DNA from: Verticillium longisporum
Taxonomy: Eukaryota > Ascomycota > Sordariomycetes > Glomerellales > Plectosphaerellaceae
Direction: 5' to 3'
Assembly: GCA_019188255.1 (NCBI GenBank)
Contig: JAETXT010000002.1
Coordinates: forward strand, 4,650,001-4,714,000
Length of the DNA stretch: 64,000 nucleotides
Part shown: one piece after another, positions 1 to 11,600 of the stretch
Numbering within the stretch: the stretch's first letter is position 1
Layout of the letters: each line of letters opens with the position of its first letter
Position numbers and translations under genes: made by a program
The notes under the pieces: generated by a model
Seen by the model: the letters and a program-made list of their open reading frames with translations, nothing else
What the model was told of the DNA's origin: nothing
Databases searched by the model: none

Positions 1-727
1 GAGCGCAGCGACGCGAGGGTCGCCAGCGACATGAAGTAGGCGTCCCACGAGGGCCGCAGGCGGGCGGGGTTCGGCAGGTCGAGCTTGGCGAGCGTCGCGT
101 AGAGGTGCGGCAGCGAGGGCGACGTGTTGAGGAGCCGCACGGTCGCGCGCGCTATGAGGGGCTGCAGGCCCGTATGCGGGTCGTAGAGGCGGGCGTCCGA
201 GTGCGTGACAAAGGCCTCGAGGTCCGGCAGGGCGCGGGCCAGGGGGTGCGAGGCTGCCGGCAGGGACTGGAAGCGGCGCCAGCGCAGCGTCAGGGGCGCG
301 TCGACGCTGATGAGCAGGAAGAAGGGACGCCGTGAGAGGAGGTCGAGCACGGCCTCGCTGTGGACGTGGGTGAGGACCCAGCGGTCCTGCCAGCGGGAGG
401 TCACGTAGTCGAGGAGAGCCTGGGCCGTGGCGAAGATGTGCTCGGCAGGCGTCGTGCGGCGGTCTGCGTGCGAAGGGGTGCGCTGTCCCAGCTGGTCGGG
501 GAAATTGACTTCGGAGCCATTGGATGAGGCGTCTTGGCCTACTATCGAAGGTGCAGACGACGGTGGCTCGAGATGGAGGTGCTTGAATCCATGGTGGTCG
601 ACAAGATACTGGGCCACTGTCTTCTTGCCGGCGCAGATGCCTGAGGTGAGTGTGGTGTGGTTAGCCAGGTGGCGTGCGTGATGAGGACTCGAGTATATAC
701 GATACCTCCACAAATTCCGATGAGCAT
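1..727 (-). CDS. DCD1: dCMP deaminase, 5' part (runs off the window)
   Basis: Deoxycytidylate deaminase converts dCMP to dUMP and so supplies thymidylate synthesis. Exon 1 is 727-706 and exon 2 runs from 640 off the left edge. The 65-bp intron (705-641) is GT-AG and splits a Gly codon. Splicing rebuilds a P-loop-like N-terminus (MLIGICGG-ICAGKKT), which is typical of fungal dCMP deaminases with an N-terminal nucleotide-kinase-like half. The last visible residues, LRPSWDAYFMSLATLASLRS, match the segment that opens the deaminase domain in yeast Dcd1. The zinc-binding HAE and PCxxC motifs should lie beyond the window. The gene diverges from ATG7. Confidence 0.88.
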
Positions 728-1304
728 GTCTGGCTAGAGAGAGCGAAAGAGAGAGAGAGAGAGATGGCTGAGGACGCCTGCAGTGGTCGTAAACTCCGTT
801 ATAGAGATGGGCTGTCGTCTGAGACGGAACCTCACGATAAAGCAGCTTCGAGGTGAGACGCGTCGACGCGTAAAGGGGATATGTATGTAAGCAGGTCCAG
901 CTCCCCATCTTGCATGTGACAAAGGAGCGCCGTATGACATGTCCTAGACCCTGCGTCCGATGACACAACCCCGTGGACTCGTGGAGCTTCCCCCACCTTC
1001 CTCTGCCTCCCGCACCTCCCACTCGCCCTGGCCGCTCGACAAGGCAGCATCTGTCCAACCTCAAGACAGCCTCAGCCCCAGCATCGCGCCAGACGCTCAG
1101 TAAGGTCCGCGTGACGCGAGCAAGGTAGCGTCAAGAAGCAGACCAGAGAGACGCTCGCTGTTCACGGAATAATACATCAAGGACCCCCCAGCACCCGCTG
1201 CCCCGCGTCTCGTCTTGTCCTGCGCTTTCGCCCCATCCCATCTCTTCGAACCCTAGCTACCTACGCTACTCGGCTTGCCCAAAGCACCGGACCGAAAGCC
1301 CAAT
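728..1304. promoter_or_regulatory. Shared divergent promoter between DCD1 and ATG7
   Basis: About 577 bp separate the two start codons, so both promoters and 5' leaders must lie here. A short GA repeat occupies about 748-764. No other element stands out. Confidence 0.5.
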
Positions 1305-3587
1305 ATGACGCTCCAATTTGCGCCCTTCTCCTCCGACATTGAGCTGCCCTTTTATGCGGCCCTCTTTGCTTCCAAGGTCGACCATGATAAGCTCGACGAC
1401 TCTGTCCGAAAGGTCATCGGCCAATACACCCCGCTGAGTGTCGCGGCCGAACAGAGCTGCAAGATGCAAATTATGGGTGATGCGCTCACGAGAGACGAGT
1501 AGGGCTGACGCCCCCGCTGAAGACGTGTCCGACGTCTGTTTCTGGAGCTGACTTGTGCAGGAACGACAATGAAGTACGAGCCGCAAGAGAACACATCCGT
1601 GCCGAGGGGTCCATAAAGAACTTCAACACGCTGGACGAATTCAAGAACGCCGACAAGCAGGCCATGCTTCAGCTGACTGCCAAACATGTGAGCTGCGATC
1701 CCCCTTCCTTCAAGGCGACTTTGACCGACCAACGCAGATTTGGCACGCCATCAACGACGGCTCCATCTACGAAGTCCCCTCTCTCCTCTCCTCTTTCATG
1801 ATCCTCTCCTACGCCGATCTCAAGAAGTATCGCTTCACCTACTGGTTCGCCTTTCCTGCGCTGCATTCCGACCCTCAGTGGAAGAAGTCTGGGCCCGTCG
1901 TCCGCCTCACTCCGAAGGAGAGTGTAGTGCTCGTCGATCGAGTGGGCACATGGACGTCGCAACAAACAAACAGTCGCCAAAACGGCTCCTTCCCCGCCAA
2001 GAAGGTCAGGAATGTCGACCTCAGCAACTTCAGCGAGGATGGAAATTCGGAGCTGCACGACTTGAATAATGAAGGGCTATCTTTGGGAGATCGGCAAGCT
2101 GTCGGACTTCGAGACGGGCTTCTTCAACGATATTCCGCCCGAAGACTGCTACGTCTCCTTCGTCGACTCCTCCACCTACGCGGAGAACCCTTCCTGGCCG
2201 CTGCGGAATCTGCTCTGGCTCATTCGGCAACGCTTCCGGCTCTCCAAAGTCAACATCCTTTGCTACCGCGAACTGAGGAGCAACAGGTATGCCGCTAGAA
2301 GCATCATCATTCCGCTCGAAACAGAAGCCACCGAACCACTTGATGTCAGCAAAGTCCCCAAAGTTACGGGCTGGGAACGGGACAGCGAGGCCAAGTTGCG
2401 AGCACGCGTGGCCAACCTCGCCGACTACATGGACCCCGCGCGGTTGGCGGACCAGTCGGTCGATCTCAACCTCAAGCTTATGAAGTGGCGCATCTCCCCC
2501 AATCTGGACCTAGATGCCGTCAGCAGGACGAAATGCCTGCTTCTCGGTGCCGGCACCTTGGGTAGCTACGTGTCGAGGAACCTCCTCGGTTGGGGTGTGC
2601 GAAAGATTACCTTTGTGGACTACGGCCGTGTGTCCTTCTCCAACCCAGTCCGCCAGCCGCTGTTTGAGTTTGATGACTGCCTCGGTGGTGGCAAGGCCAA
2701 GGCGCCACAAGCTGCCGAGGCGCTCAAGAGGATCTATCCTGGGGTCGAAAGCGAAGGCCACACGCTTTCGGTCCCGATGCTCGGCCACCCTTTCACGGAC
2801 GAAGCAAAGGTTAAGGCAGACTTTGACAAGCTCCAGCAGCTCATCGACGACCACGACGCTATATTCCTATTGATGGACAGCCGAGAATCCCGATGGCTTC
2901 CCAGCGTCATGGGTAAGGCCGCAGGCAAGATTGTCATGAATGCAGCTCTGGGTTTCGACAGTTTCGTCGTTATGCGGCATGGAGCAGAGCCCAAGGACGT
3001 GGATCCCAGCGACAAGGAGCGAAAGACTCTGGGTTGCTACTTCTGCAATGATGTTGTAGCGCCTGTTGATGTAAGCGGAGCCGATTCTGGACACCACGAT
3101 CTCGTGCTAACCTCGCTCTTAGTCGCAGAAGAACCTGACGCTCGACCAGCAGTGCACGGTAACACGACCGGGCGTGGCCGCCATCGCGTCGGCTCAACTC
3201 GTTGAGCTCCTAGCGAGTCTGCTGCAGCACCCTCTGAAGCACCATGCTGCAGCTCCTCAGATCTCGGCTGGCGCTCATACCCCGCGCGACCCTCCAGACC
3301 ACGCCCTCGGTCTTGTGCCACACCAGATCCGGGGCTTCGTCAGTACATTCGAGAACCTTGTCATCCGAGGCGAGTCGTATCCATGCTGCAGTGCCTGTGG
3401 CCCACCAGTGCTCGACGCGTTTCGGACTGATGGGTGGGAGTTTGTGAAGCGTGCGTTGCTGGAGAAGGACTACGTTGCCGAGCTCTCAGGCCTGGCCGAG
3501 GTCCAGAGGCAGGCAGAGTTATTGTCCGCCGAGGTGGAGTGGGAGGAGGAAGAATCCCTGGAGGAAGGGGATGGCGAACTTATTTGA
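1305..3587 (+). CDS. ATG7: Autophagy E1-like activating enzyme Atg7
   Basis: Atg7 is the E1-like enzyme that activates Atg8 and Atg12 and passes them to Atg3 and Atg10. Five exons (1305-1498, 1561-1687, 1738-2004, 2075-3070, 3123-3587) give 682 aa, the usual family length. The N-terminal domain (about 1-300) begins [10 protein letters not shown]. The adenylation domain carries the nucleotide-binding LLGAGTLGS at about 352-360, followed by [14 protein letters not shown]. The catalytic cysteine lies in [10 protein letters not shown] at about C539. The acidic C-terminal tail ([14 protein letters not shown]) fits the Atg8-binding tail of the family. The 2005-2074 intron is inferred because the frame changes between two family-like segments. 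The first ATG gives the family-typical N-terminus. No lesion is seen. Confidence 0.95.
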
Positions 3588-3977
3588 GGCGCACATGCAT
3601 GGGTTAAGGAGCAGCGGGGGGTTCGTCATTTGCACAGGAGTTCAGGGGCGGCGTTCGGGGCGACCAGTGTGTGCAATACCCGGCCACTTTCGCGAGGAGC
3701 ATGTCTACGTGGCATGGGGTATATACGAAGATGAAGAAAATCTGGCGTCAATTCACCCAAGGTATATATATAAATACATATATCTATATCAATCAGATTG
3801 TGAACGTTTCACAGCAGGCGGCGGCGACCTCGTCTTCGATGTTTGCGTATGCACATATAGGGGTGGTCTCATGAAGCTATCCAATACCAGGCCAACTTTG
3901 GCGAAACGCGTCCGTCGCAGCAATGATCAACTTCTTCAGCAACGTGCAACTAGATCCAGATGTAGCAACGCGCTAAA
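3588..3977. other. Intergenic, ATG7 3' end and FMT1 promoter
   Basis: 390 bp between tandem genes. An AT-rich stretch (TATATATA followed by ATATCTATATC, about 3762-3790) lies about 190 bp upstream of the next start and could be a TATA-type promoter element or part of the ATG7 polyadenylation region. No gene is seen. Confidence 0.4.
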
Positions 3978-5366
3978 ATGTCACAGTGGGCTCTTTCAAG
4001 ATCAAGGTCTTTGCGGCCCGTGTGCAATGTTCATTTCAGATCCGCGTTCTCCACATCGTCTCCGTTTCTGCGTGCATCCGACCCCTTGCGAATCCTTTTC
4101 TGCGGCTCAGACGAGTTCAGCATTGCGGCGCTGAGGGCGCTGCATCACGAGCATCTACGAGACCCATCTCTGATCGAATCGCTTGATGTTGTCATAAGGC
4201 CTGGGAAGCCCACCGGTCGGGGTCTGAAGACGGTTCGGCAGGGTGAGCTCGTCTGATCACAAACACTGCAAGCGAGACTTACTTACCATGTCATGTGTCG
4301 CAGTTCCGATCAAGTCTACAGCTCAAGAACTGGGCTTGCCGATCCATGAGATCAACACGTTTACAGGATGGACGGTGAGTGGCCAACGCCTGAAGTTCAT
4401 CTAGTTTACCCTTGGCTCACATCTCTAGCCATCCTTCAACATGAACCTCATCGTCGCCGTGTCGTTCGGCCTGTTGGTCCCGCCCAGGTTGCTCAGAAGC
4501 GCACAATATGGTGGCCTGAACCTTCACCCATCTCTCCTCCCAGAGTAGTGACCCCTCTTTACTCTATTCTGTCCTTCATCCTGCTGACCACATTTGCCAG
4601 CCTTCGCGGGCCTGCGCCTCTCCATCACACCCTTCTGCTGAACCGCCCCTTCACCGGCATCACCCTCCAGACCTTGCACGAGTCCAAGTTTGACCACGGC
4701 ACCATCCTGTCCCAGACGTCCCTCCCAGGCATCCCTGTCCCGCCTGGCACGAGCCTGCAGGCCCTCCACGACATCGTCACGCCGCCGGCCGCCGATATGC
4801 TCGTCCAGGGCCTCCGCGACGGCGTCCACGTGCCGCCGCTGAAGCCCGTCGGCTGGACGCCCTCGCAACGGGACCTCGCCACGCTGCGCCATGCGCCGAA
4901 ACTCACAAAGCAGGACAGGCAGGTCCGGTGGCGCGCGTGGGCGGCCGACGATTTTGCGGGGCGGGAGACCGTCCTGGGCCCGCTGTGGAGTGAGCTGCAG
5001 ACGCGCCGGGGCAGGAAGAGGGTTATTTTCGAGGGTCTCGAGGCGGTTGCGCCGTCGGCCGGGGGAGTCGAGGCGATGAAGGGCCAGGCGGGTGCGTTTG
5101 TTGCGTTTGAGACCGGCACGGACGCAGGCGGTTCTGGTGGTCCCATTTCGTCGGAGGCAGTGGAGGTGTCCTACCTCGAGGCGGATGACGGCAGTGGTTC
5201 TGTATTGATATCTGCCCCTGGCGGTGGCATCGTGAAGGTCGCGAGGATCAAGATCGAAGGAGACAAAAGTAAGCCGGCGGCCAACACGTTGGCGATACAC
5301 ACCAACGTCGGCAAGGCGGAATATTGGAGGGGATATTCGACTGGCCATGGCGACGCGTCATCGTGA
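3978..5366 (+). CDS. FMT1: Methionyl-tRNA formyltransferase, mitochondrial
   Basis: This enzyme transfers a formyl group from 10-formyl-THF to Met-tRNA to make the mitochondrial initiator. Exons 3978-4242, 4304-4374, 4429-4544 and 4601-5366 give 405 aa. The first about 35 residues are Arg/Ser-rich without acidic residues, as in a mitochondrial presequence. The formyltransferase domain follows: ILFCGSDEFSIAALRAL, PGKPTGRGLK, then the active-site segment NLHPSLLP-DLRGPAP (Asn and His present) and FDHGTIL, where the Asp matches the conserved catalytic Asp. The C-terminal half is longer and more variable than in bacteria, as usual in fungi. The reading frame is intact after splicing. Confidence 0.9.
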
Positions 5367-5620
5367 TATAGAGCATTCATTCTGCACAGCACGGCAGTCG
5401 TCGCGGCTCGCATGAGGTTACGGTAATTGTACACTACCAGGTCTGTCTTGAAGACCGAGAAGCTATCGGCGACTCGTGACTACATCCATTCAAACATTTG
5501 CAAGCAATTCTGTGCCCCCTTGATCCATTCCAGGACTTGTTACTCAATCAATACCAAACAAAAAAGCCAAGCCTCGCACCCCAGCGTGGAATTGCTTCGA
5601 CGCGCTTGATGTTGCGCATC

Positions 5621-8600
5621 TCAGTTTCCGATCTCGACATCATCATCGTACACCTTCTCATCAGTAGACTGCTCGACAACCTGACTGCGGAACCAAGGTG
5701 CCTGTTTGGTAGCCGCAGAGGGCGGCACATCAAGCCTATCCAGCCACTCATCATACTCCTGCGAGTCGAGAAGCTTCCTGGTTTCCACTTCGTCAATGTA
5801 AGGTCGGATTCTTCTCAGCGCGGATGAGGCCATGGGAGCAGCAGACACTTCTTTGGTGGTACTCGGCGGGCCTCTGGAAGCAGCCCGGGTGTCTAGAGCG
5901 TAGAGCTTGTAGTTGAGGTTGTCGAGGGGCATGCGGTCGCTGCCCTCGGGGATGAGCAGCTTGTGTCTGAGCCGGTGCTCCAGGACGTCAACCTCCATCG
6001 TGTGCGCCGTGACGAAGTGGTAGACCTTCACTGGCCGGGTCTGGCCGAAGCGGATGGCGCGACCCCGGGCCTGTCGCATGTACATGTAGTGGTTGCGTCT
6101 ATCGGTGTGCAGGGGCGCAGCAAACATGACGTGGTTGGCCTCGGTGAGGTTCGTGCCGGCGGACTCCTCGGACATGAGGCTCTGGACTAGAACCTTCTTT
6201 TTACCGTCTTCATTGGGTTCTTTGAAGTATCGGATGGCGTCAGTATCGTGGTGTGTGCCAGTGGTCACGTAAACATCGACATTGTCGTCTTCCGCGAGCG
6301 CGCCGAAGAGCTGGGCCTTGAGCTTTTTGTTGCTGACGAACAGGAGAACCTTCTCATCGTCCTTGACGTCGGTGCGTATGACGTCCAGAATCTTCATGAC
6401 CTTGGCGCTCTTACCCTCAAAATCGAGAGTTGAGGCTGCCGTGGCAGAAATGAGCTGCGTGCAGGGCACGAGGGCAGAGCGGGCCATCGCAGAGCACGAG
6501 TCGACAGGGCATAGAACCTCGCCCGTTGTGCTCTCGTCCTGATGATGCTGATGCCCATGTGCTGCGACGCATCCTGAGCACAGTAGGTGGCCACAGGTGA
6601 TGAAGAGACTGAGGTCCTTCATCTCAGTGTTGTCCTGCGAGCCGCAAACACTACAAGTTGGAGCATTTGGCTTATGACCGGCTTCCAGATCCTGGGCAAA
6701 CGCAAATAAGTCTTGTACAATGCCGAGCACACGGAGCCGGCGAGCCTGACGGATGTACTCCTCTATACCTGCCTGTACGCTTTGAAGAGCCATGGCCATA
6801 CGGTTCGTGGCTTGGTCGTGACTGGTACCGCGATCAGTCTCTTCCTCGTTCAACTTGGGGCGGTAGGGTCGGAATTTGTTGCCAAACTCAAAGTCTTTGG
6901 ACTTTGCCGTGTCCTTCCAGTAGGCATCGAGGAGTGTGGCAGAAGCCAGCCCGATGTTGGCAGCCACCTTCTCAGGCTCTGCTTCGTGATACTGGTCCAG
7001 CACGCTGGCTTTCAGCAGGCCACAGACCGACTCCTCGAGCTGCTGGCCTGTGGCTTCAATCTGACTTTCAGGGTTGTCGCTGGCTTTGAAGCAGACGAGA
7101 TCGGTCTCCACGTGTCTGAGCTCATCTTCATCCATAGCTTCGACGTCCTCCTCCGTCAGCTTCCACCAGTCGATAGCACCGTACACACCGTTACCACCCT
7201 TCCAGCTGGCCCATCCGCCGGGTTGCCAGATACCAGCGCTCTGTGTCGCGCCGCGGCCCTCGTGATGCTATGTGCGAGGTGCGATGGCGCGATACAAGTC
7301 GTCTCTGATCTCGGCGTCTCCAAAGCTCCAAGGTCTATCAGCAGTGAACCTTTGGATAAAGTCGTCAAGGTGGTCTTGGTAGTAGATGGCCTTGTCCTGC
7401 TTGGTCTTGTCTCTGCCCTTGGCGTTGGTCATTGTGAGAAGGCCACTCATCTGCACCTGATCGACGACATACATCAGCATGTCGAACTGGCTCTTGATCA
7501 TGGCCTTGGAACGGGCCTGGAGCCTTTGGTAGATTGTCCGCATGCTGGTCAGCACGGTGATACCAGAAACGGCGCCTGCCCTAACGTCCATGCCGAGCTT
7601 CTTCATGTTTTCGCCGTAGGCCGACAGATTAGTCGATGACTGCACCAAAAGCGACTGGATCGTGTTGTGCCACGACATACGCAGGTTCTCTCGCGCTTTC
7701 GAAGCCTTGTTGTTTCCGGTCTGTTGCAACAGCCAGTCGATGATGGCGCGCATGTCTCCAGGCACCTCTTCAATGTCCCAACGAGCATCGTACAGAACCT
7801 GCTGCAGCTGGGCGTATACAACGGAGCTGACAGGGTCGAGCCTGCAAATAACGACCTGCTCGGTAACCCCGATGTGCGAAAAATCGGTCTCGCGTCGGGT
7901 CATCTTGTGCTCAATAAAGATGCGGGCCTGTTCGTGACGCTCAAGCGCAAACTGGGCCGACTTGGGGTCAGCATACTGACGCATCGCCTCGCCTCTGGTG
8001 GTCTTGTCGAGTCTTGGGCCTCTTGTGATGCTTGGGAAAGACTTTGGCACCGATGCCTCAGGTCGAGCGACGTGGATGTTGACGAGGTCAGCGATGGCGC
8101 ACACCTGGCTCAGGTCTGCCATGGGCGGCGTGCCGGAAAGTATCCATTTGGAGGATGCCACACAATTGGCCACGAAAGCCGCGGTACTTTTATTCTCGTA
8201 CGAGAACTCGTCGAGTACCACGCGGTCGAACGAGTACATCTGCAGGACTGTAGCATCCTTGAAGTCATTGACAACATGAGAGGTAGCCACCTTGCGCTTT
8301 CGCTCGTCCATGGCAGAGTCTGAGTCGGACTGTGCAAAGTAATCAGATTCAGCAGTAGCGGCGGCGGTCCGCCTTGGTTTCTTGCTCGTTTTCGTCGCCC
8401 GCTGTGTGCGGGCTGTCGCCTTTGACTTCTGGTCCTTACGTCGAGACTCCACGACACAGGCGGCTCGAGCCTTCTCAAAGCTGGCCTTTCGTTCCTGAGT
8501 GCGAACCGATATATGCTTCGCGAGAGCGCTGCTGTTTTTGTTGTTGTCAGCGTAGCACTGGCACGAGTCCTCCAGGTCGGTGACAGCCTCGCGATACCAA

Positions 8601-11600
8601 ATGTTGAACTCTCTCGACGAAGCTCCACTGGCATCGTGGAATTTGGCAGCCCCGGCCACTCTGGTGAGGGTTTGAACAAAGGCGGGTGAGTGAATGAATG
8701 CGGTGCTCAGAATGACTATGTCCGCCGTCTCGAGTATACCGCGATGAAAAGGCGTCTTCGCGTTGATGACGACGACGTTCCAGTTCTCGGAGCCAAGAAA
8801 CCTTTCTATCTCATCGCGCCACTGGTCGACAATTTGGGGGACAGACAATTAAGGTGGCCTTCAGATGGCAGTGTCTCTCCTGCGTCCATGCATACCGCTC
8901 AGTCATAGACCTCTCATCGCTCTGGTTGCGCTGATGATCTATGAGGGCTAGGGTGGCGATGGTCTTGCCGAATCCAACGTCGTGAGCTAAAACACCTCCC
9001 CTAGCTCTGTTGACAACTTCAGCGTGTGAGCGTAGGCGAATGCTTGATGACGGAACAAGGAACTCTTCCACCTCCTTCTCGACGAAGTAGCTGTTGCTGC
9101 TCTCCTTCTCGATCATCCACTGGACAGACTGGATCTGGTCTGGACGCAGCTGAACGCCACAAGAGTCGAAAGAGGGTAACTGGATAGCCAAGTCGTAGGT
9201 TGCGGAGGAAATGACATCTTGGGATAAGCAAGCTTCAAAAGGCTCGATCATCTTGAGGCTAGGGTCAACGAACTCCACATCAACAGCAAAACCGATGTGG
9301 CCATCCTGCATGACATCGCGGCGGATGCCCCTGATCAATCCGTCTCGAGGAAGATGTAACCAAGCCCTGTGAGCTAGTGCAGTTGGGTTGAAGAGGATAC
9401 GAACGATGAGCTCGGGTTCCTGAGCGATGTTGCCCCTTGCGCGACCGCTGTAGAGGTCGCCCGTATGCCGAGGCTGATCAGCCCTGACAATTTGAACATC
9501 CAACTCCAAAGGAAGCGGTCGTTTACTGTAAGACTCGGCCAGCTTTTGAGCAGCCTCTGAATCGTCAAACAGCTTTTTGACTTTGAGCCCCTCCCAGAGC
9601 AGATGGATCTTGGGGTTGGGGAAATCGGCGTCAAGGATCCGGCAAGCAGCTCCGGCCCGCTCGAGTAGCCCGACTTTGAATTCTCGAGGCAAGTGATCAG
9701 CTTTGAGTGCGCCAAGAGCAAACGAGATGAGAGAGAGCGCATCCTTGTGGTGGTGATCGCTCACGCGCATCCACTTCTCGCCAGGGGCCGTCTCCTTGGC
9801 ACACTCCTTGAAGATCTCTCCATCCGTTTTCCACAGCTGCGGCAGCAAATGCACCGGGAATGGGAGGTCAGGGATGTCAATCCGCAGTTGAAGCACCGGA
9901 ATAGGCGCCTGCGCAACATCCGGGAAACTCAAGGCCCCGGGAATGATGACGTGTAAGTCTTCAGAAGTCTCGGCTGTCATTCTGTCTGGTGCAAGATGCA
10001 CATCGGACATGCTGATGTTCATGAGGGTCCCATTGGTTTGGTGGACGCTACGCCAAAGGCCAGGAATCTCACACTGCACAGTCTGTGGAGTGCCATATTG
10101 TCGTAGCTTCTGCTCCTGCTCCTTCCAGCTGCTTGGAAACTTGCAAAGCACTTCTCGATGTGTTCCTGGTTCAAGCTTGCTCACAGACTGTGACATGACC
10201 CAGCTATCTTCCTCAGGCTCTGTAGTGTGTTTTGTGTCGAGGAAAAGATAGCAGGGCGCCGAGGAAGGCTCGCTATCATTTGCTCGTCTCAAATACAAGA
10301 GGTCAAAAGGCGTGCCACAATTTTGGGAGAACTCGTAAAGGCCTTCGACTCCTACCATGAGCTCTGTAGCTGCCATGGGAATGATCGGGTATGACTTGAT
10401 CGGCTGCCCATTGAACTCTGTGACGGAGCAACGGAGGGTAGAGTCAGATTGGGGTTCCAAAGAAAGAACCACGGGAAGGGGCTGGAGGAAGAAAACTTCC
10501 CAACTCTGGCAGCTAGGGAAAACATTGCCCGCCGACTTGTCGAGTGTGGCTCGAGCGATGGGAGGAGCAGCTCGTTGGTTGAATGAGCCGGGCTCAAGCG
10601 GCTCTGGTAAGTAAAGATACCAAACAACCTGGTCTGAACCAATGGAGAGCTCAATACGGCCACAAGTTGAGACATAAGTTGCCACGATAACCTGGCTATT
10701 GTCGAAGTGGTCCAGATAGTAGACAGCCCCGAGGCATTTGCGCAATTCGCGAAGTCGGGATGTGATATTTCTTTCTTCCTTCTCGGTGGTGTAAAGGCTC
10801 AAATATAAGCTCTTGACATCCTTGTCGTCTTGAGGTATGCCATGGCCTCCGGTCAAGGCAAACCGATTCGGTAGGATGCCTCTCAGGGCGTGAATGGTCT
10901 CATCCCAGGACCATAGGGGCCCGGTAAGAAGCGTTTCGAAAGCGTGAGCAGGATTGCCCGCACAGGTTACACATCGCACCTGATTGCAAAGTGTACAGAT
11001 CATGAGACCAGTCGCCGGATTATGCTTGCGATATCCTGCACAGGGACAATACCTCCGTCCTTTCTGAAGTATCATCATGAGGTGGGCAACAGCCGCCTGG
11101 TCTTTCTGCGCAGTTGAATAGCTGGGGCAATGTTGGAGCAAGGCAAATGCTACATCGGCTGTTCCGTTGCGATCGGATTGGCGAATGGCAAACAGGTGCT
11201 TTAAGTGCTGCGTTTTAGTACTTGCACCGTTGTCCAGAAGAGGCAGGCCGTTGTGGAAACCACTGGATCGAGTTACCTGGCGTTCAGCTATTAGGACGCA
11301 GAGGGTAGCAGCGCCGACGACTGTGGTCGTCATGGCATTTCCGGCCATATCGTGGAGGTCGGCTTGGGTTTCGACAGAGGTGTGGATACGATCAATAGGT
11401 AGACCTTGGAGCGAGAGTGCCTCAATACCCAATATCGGCCGTCCCTGATCTGTGGCGAAAAGGTCACCGTCGGGCAAAACGCACCCTACAATACCAATTT
11501 GTGTTTTGAGCCGCTCGACACCTTCACCAAGGTCAAGATATTTTGCCTTGTAGTTGAGATCTCTGCCTGCCTTTTTGCGCTCTGACAGCCACGTAATGTC

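Noticed and set aside
4524..5348. 274-codon open frame on the minus strand
   Set aside because: It is antisense to the FMT1 C-terminal exon and rich in Arg and Gly without any motif.
6713..7639. 308-codon open frame on the plus strand
   Set aside because: It is antisense to the RING and linker part of DNMT5. Composition is not protein-like.
8811..8848. Intron explaining the DNMT5 frame change
   Set aside because: The two conserved SNF2 segments overlap by sequence, so any GT-AG pair would be about 25 nt or would delete the motif.
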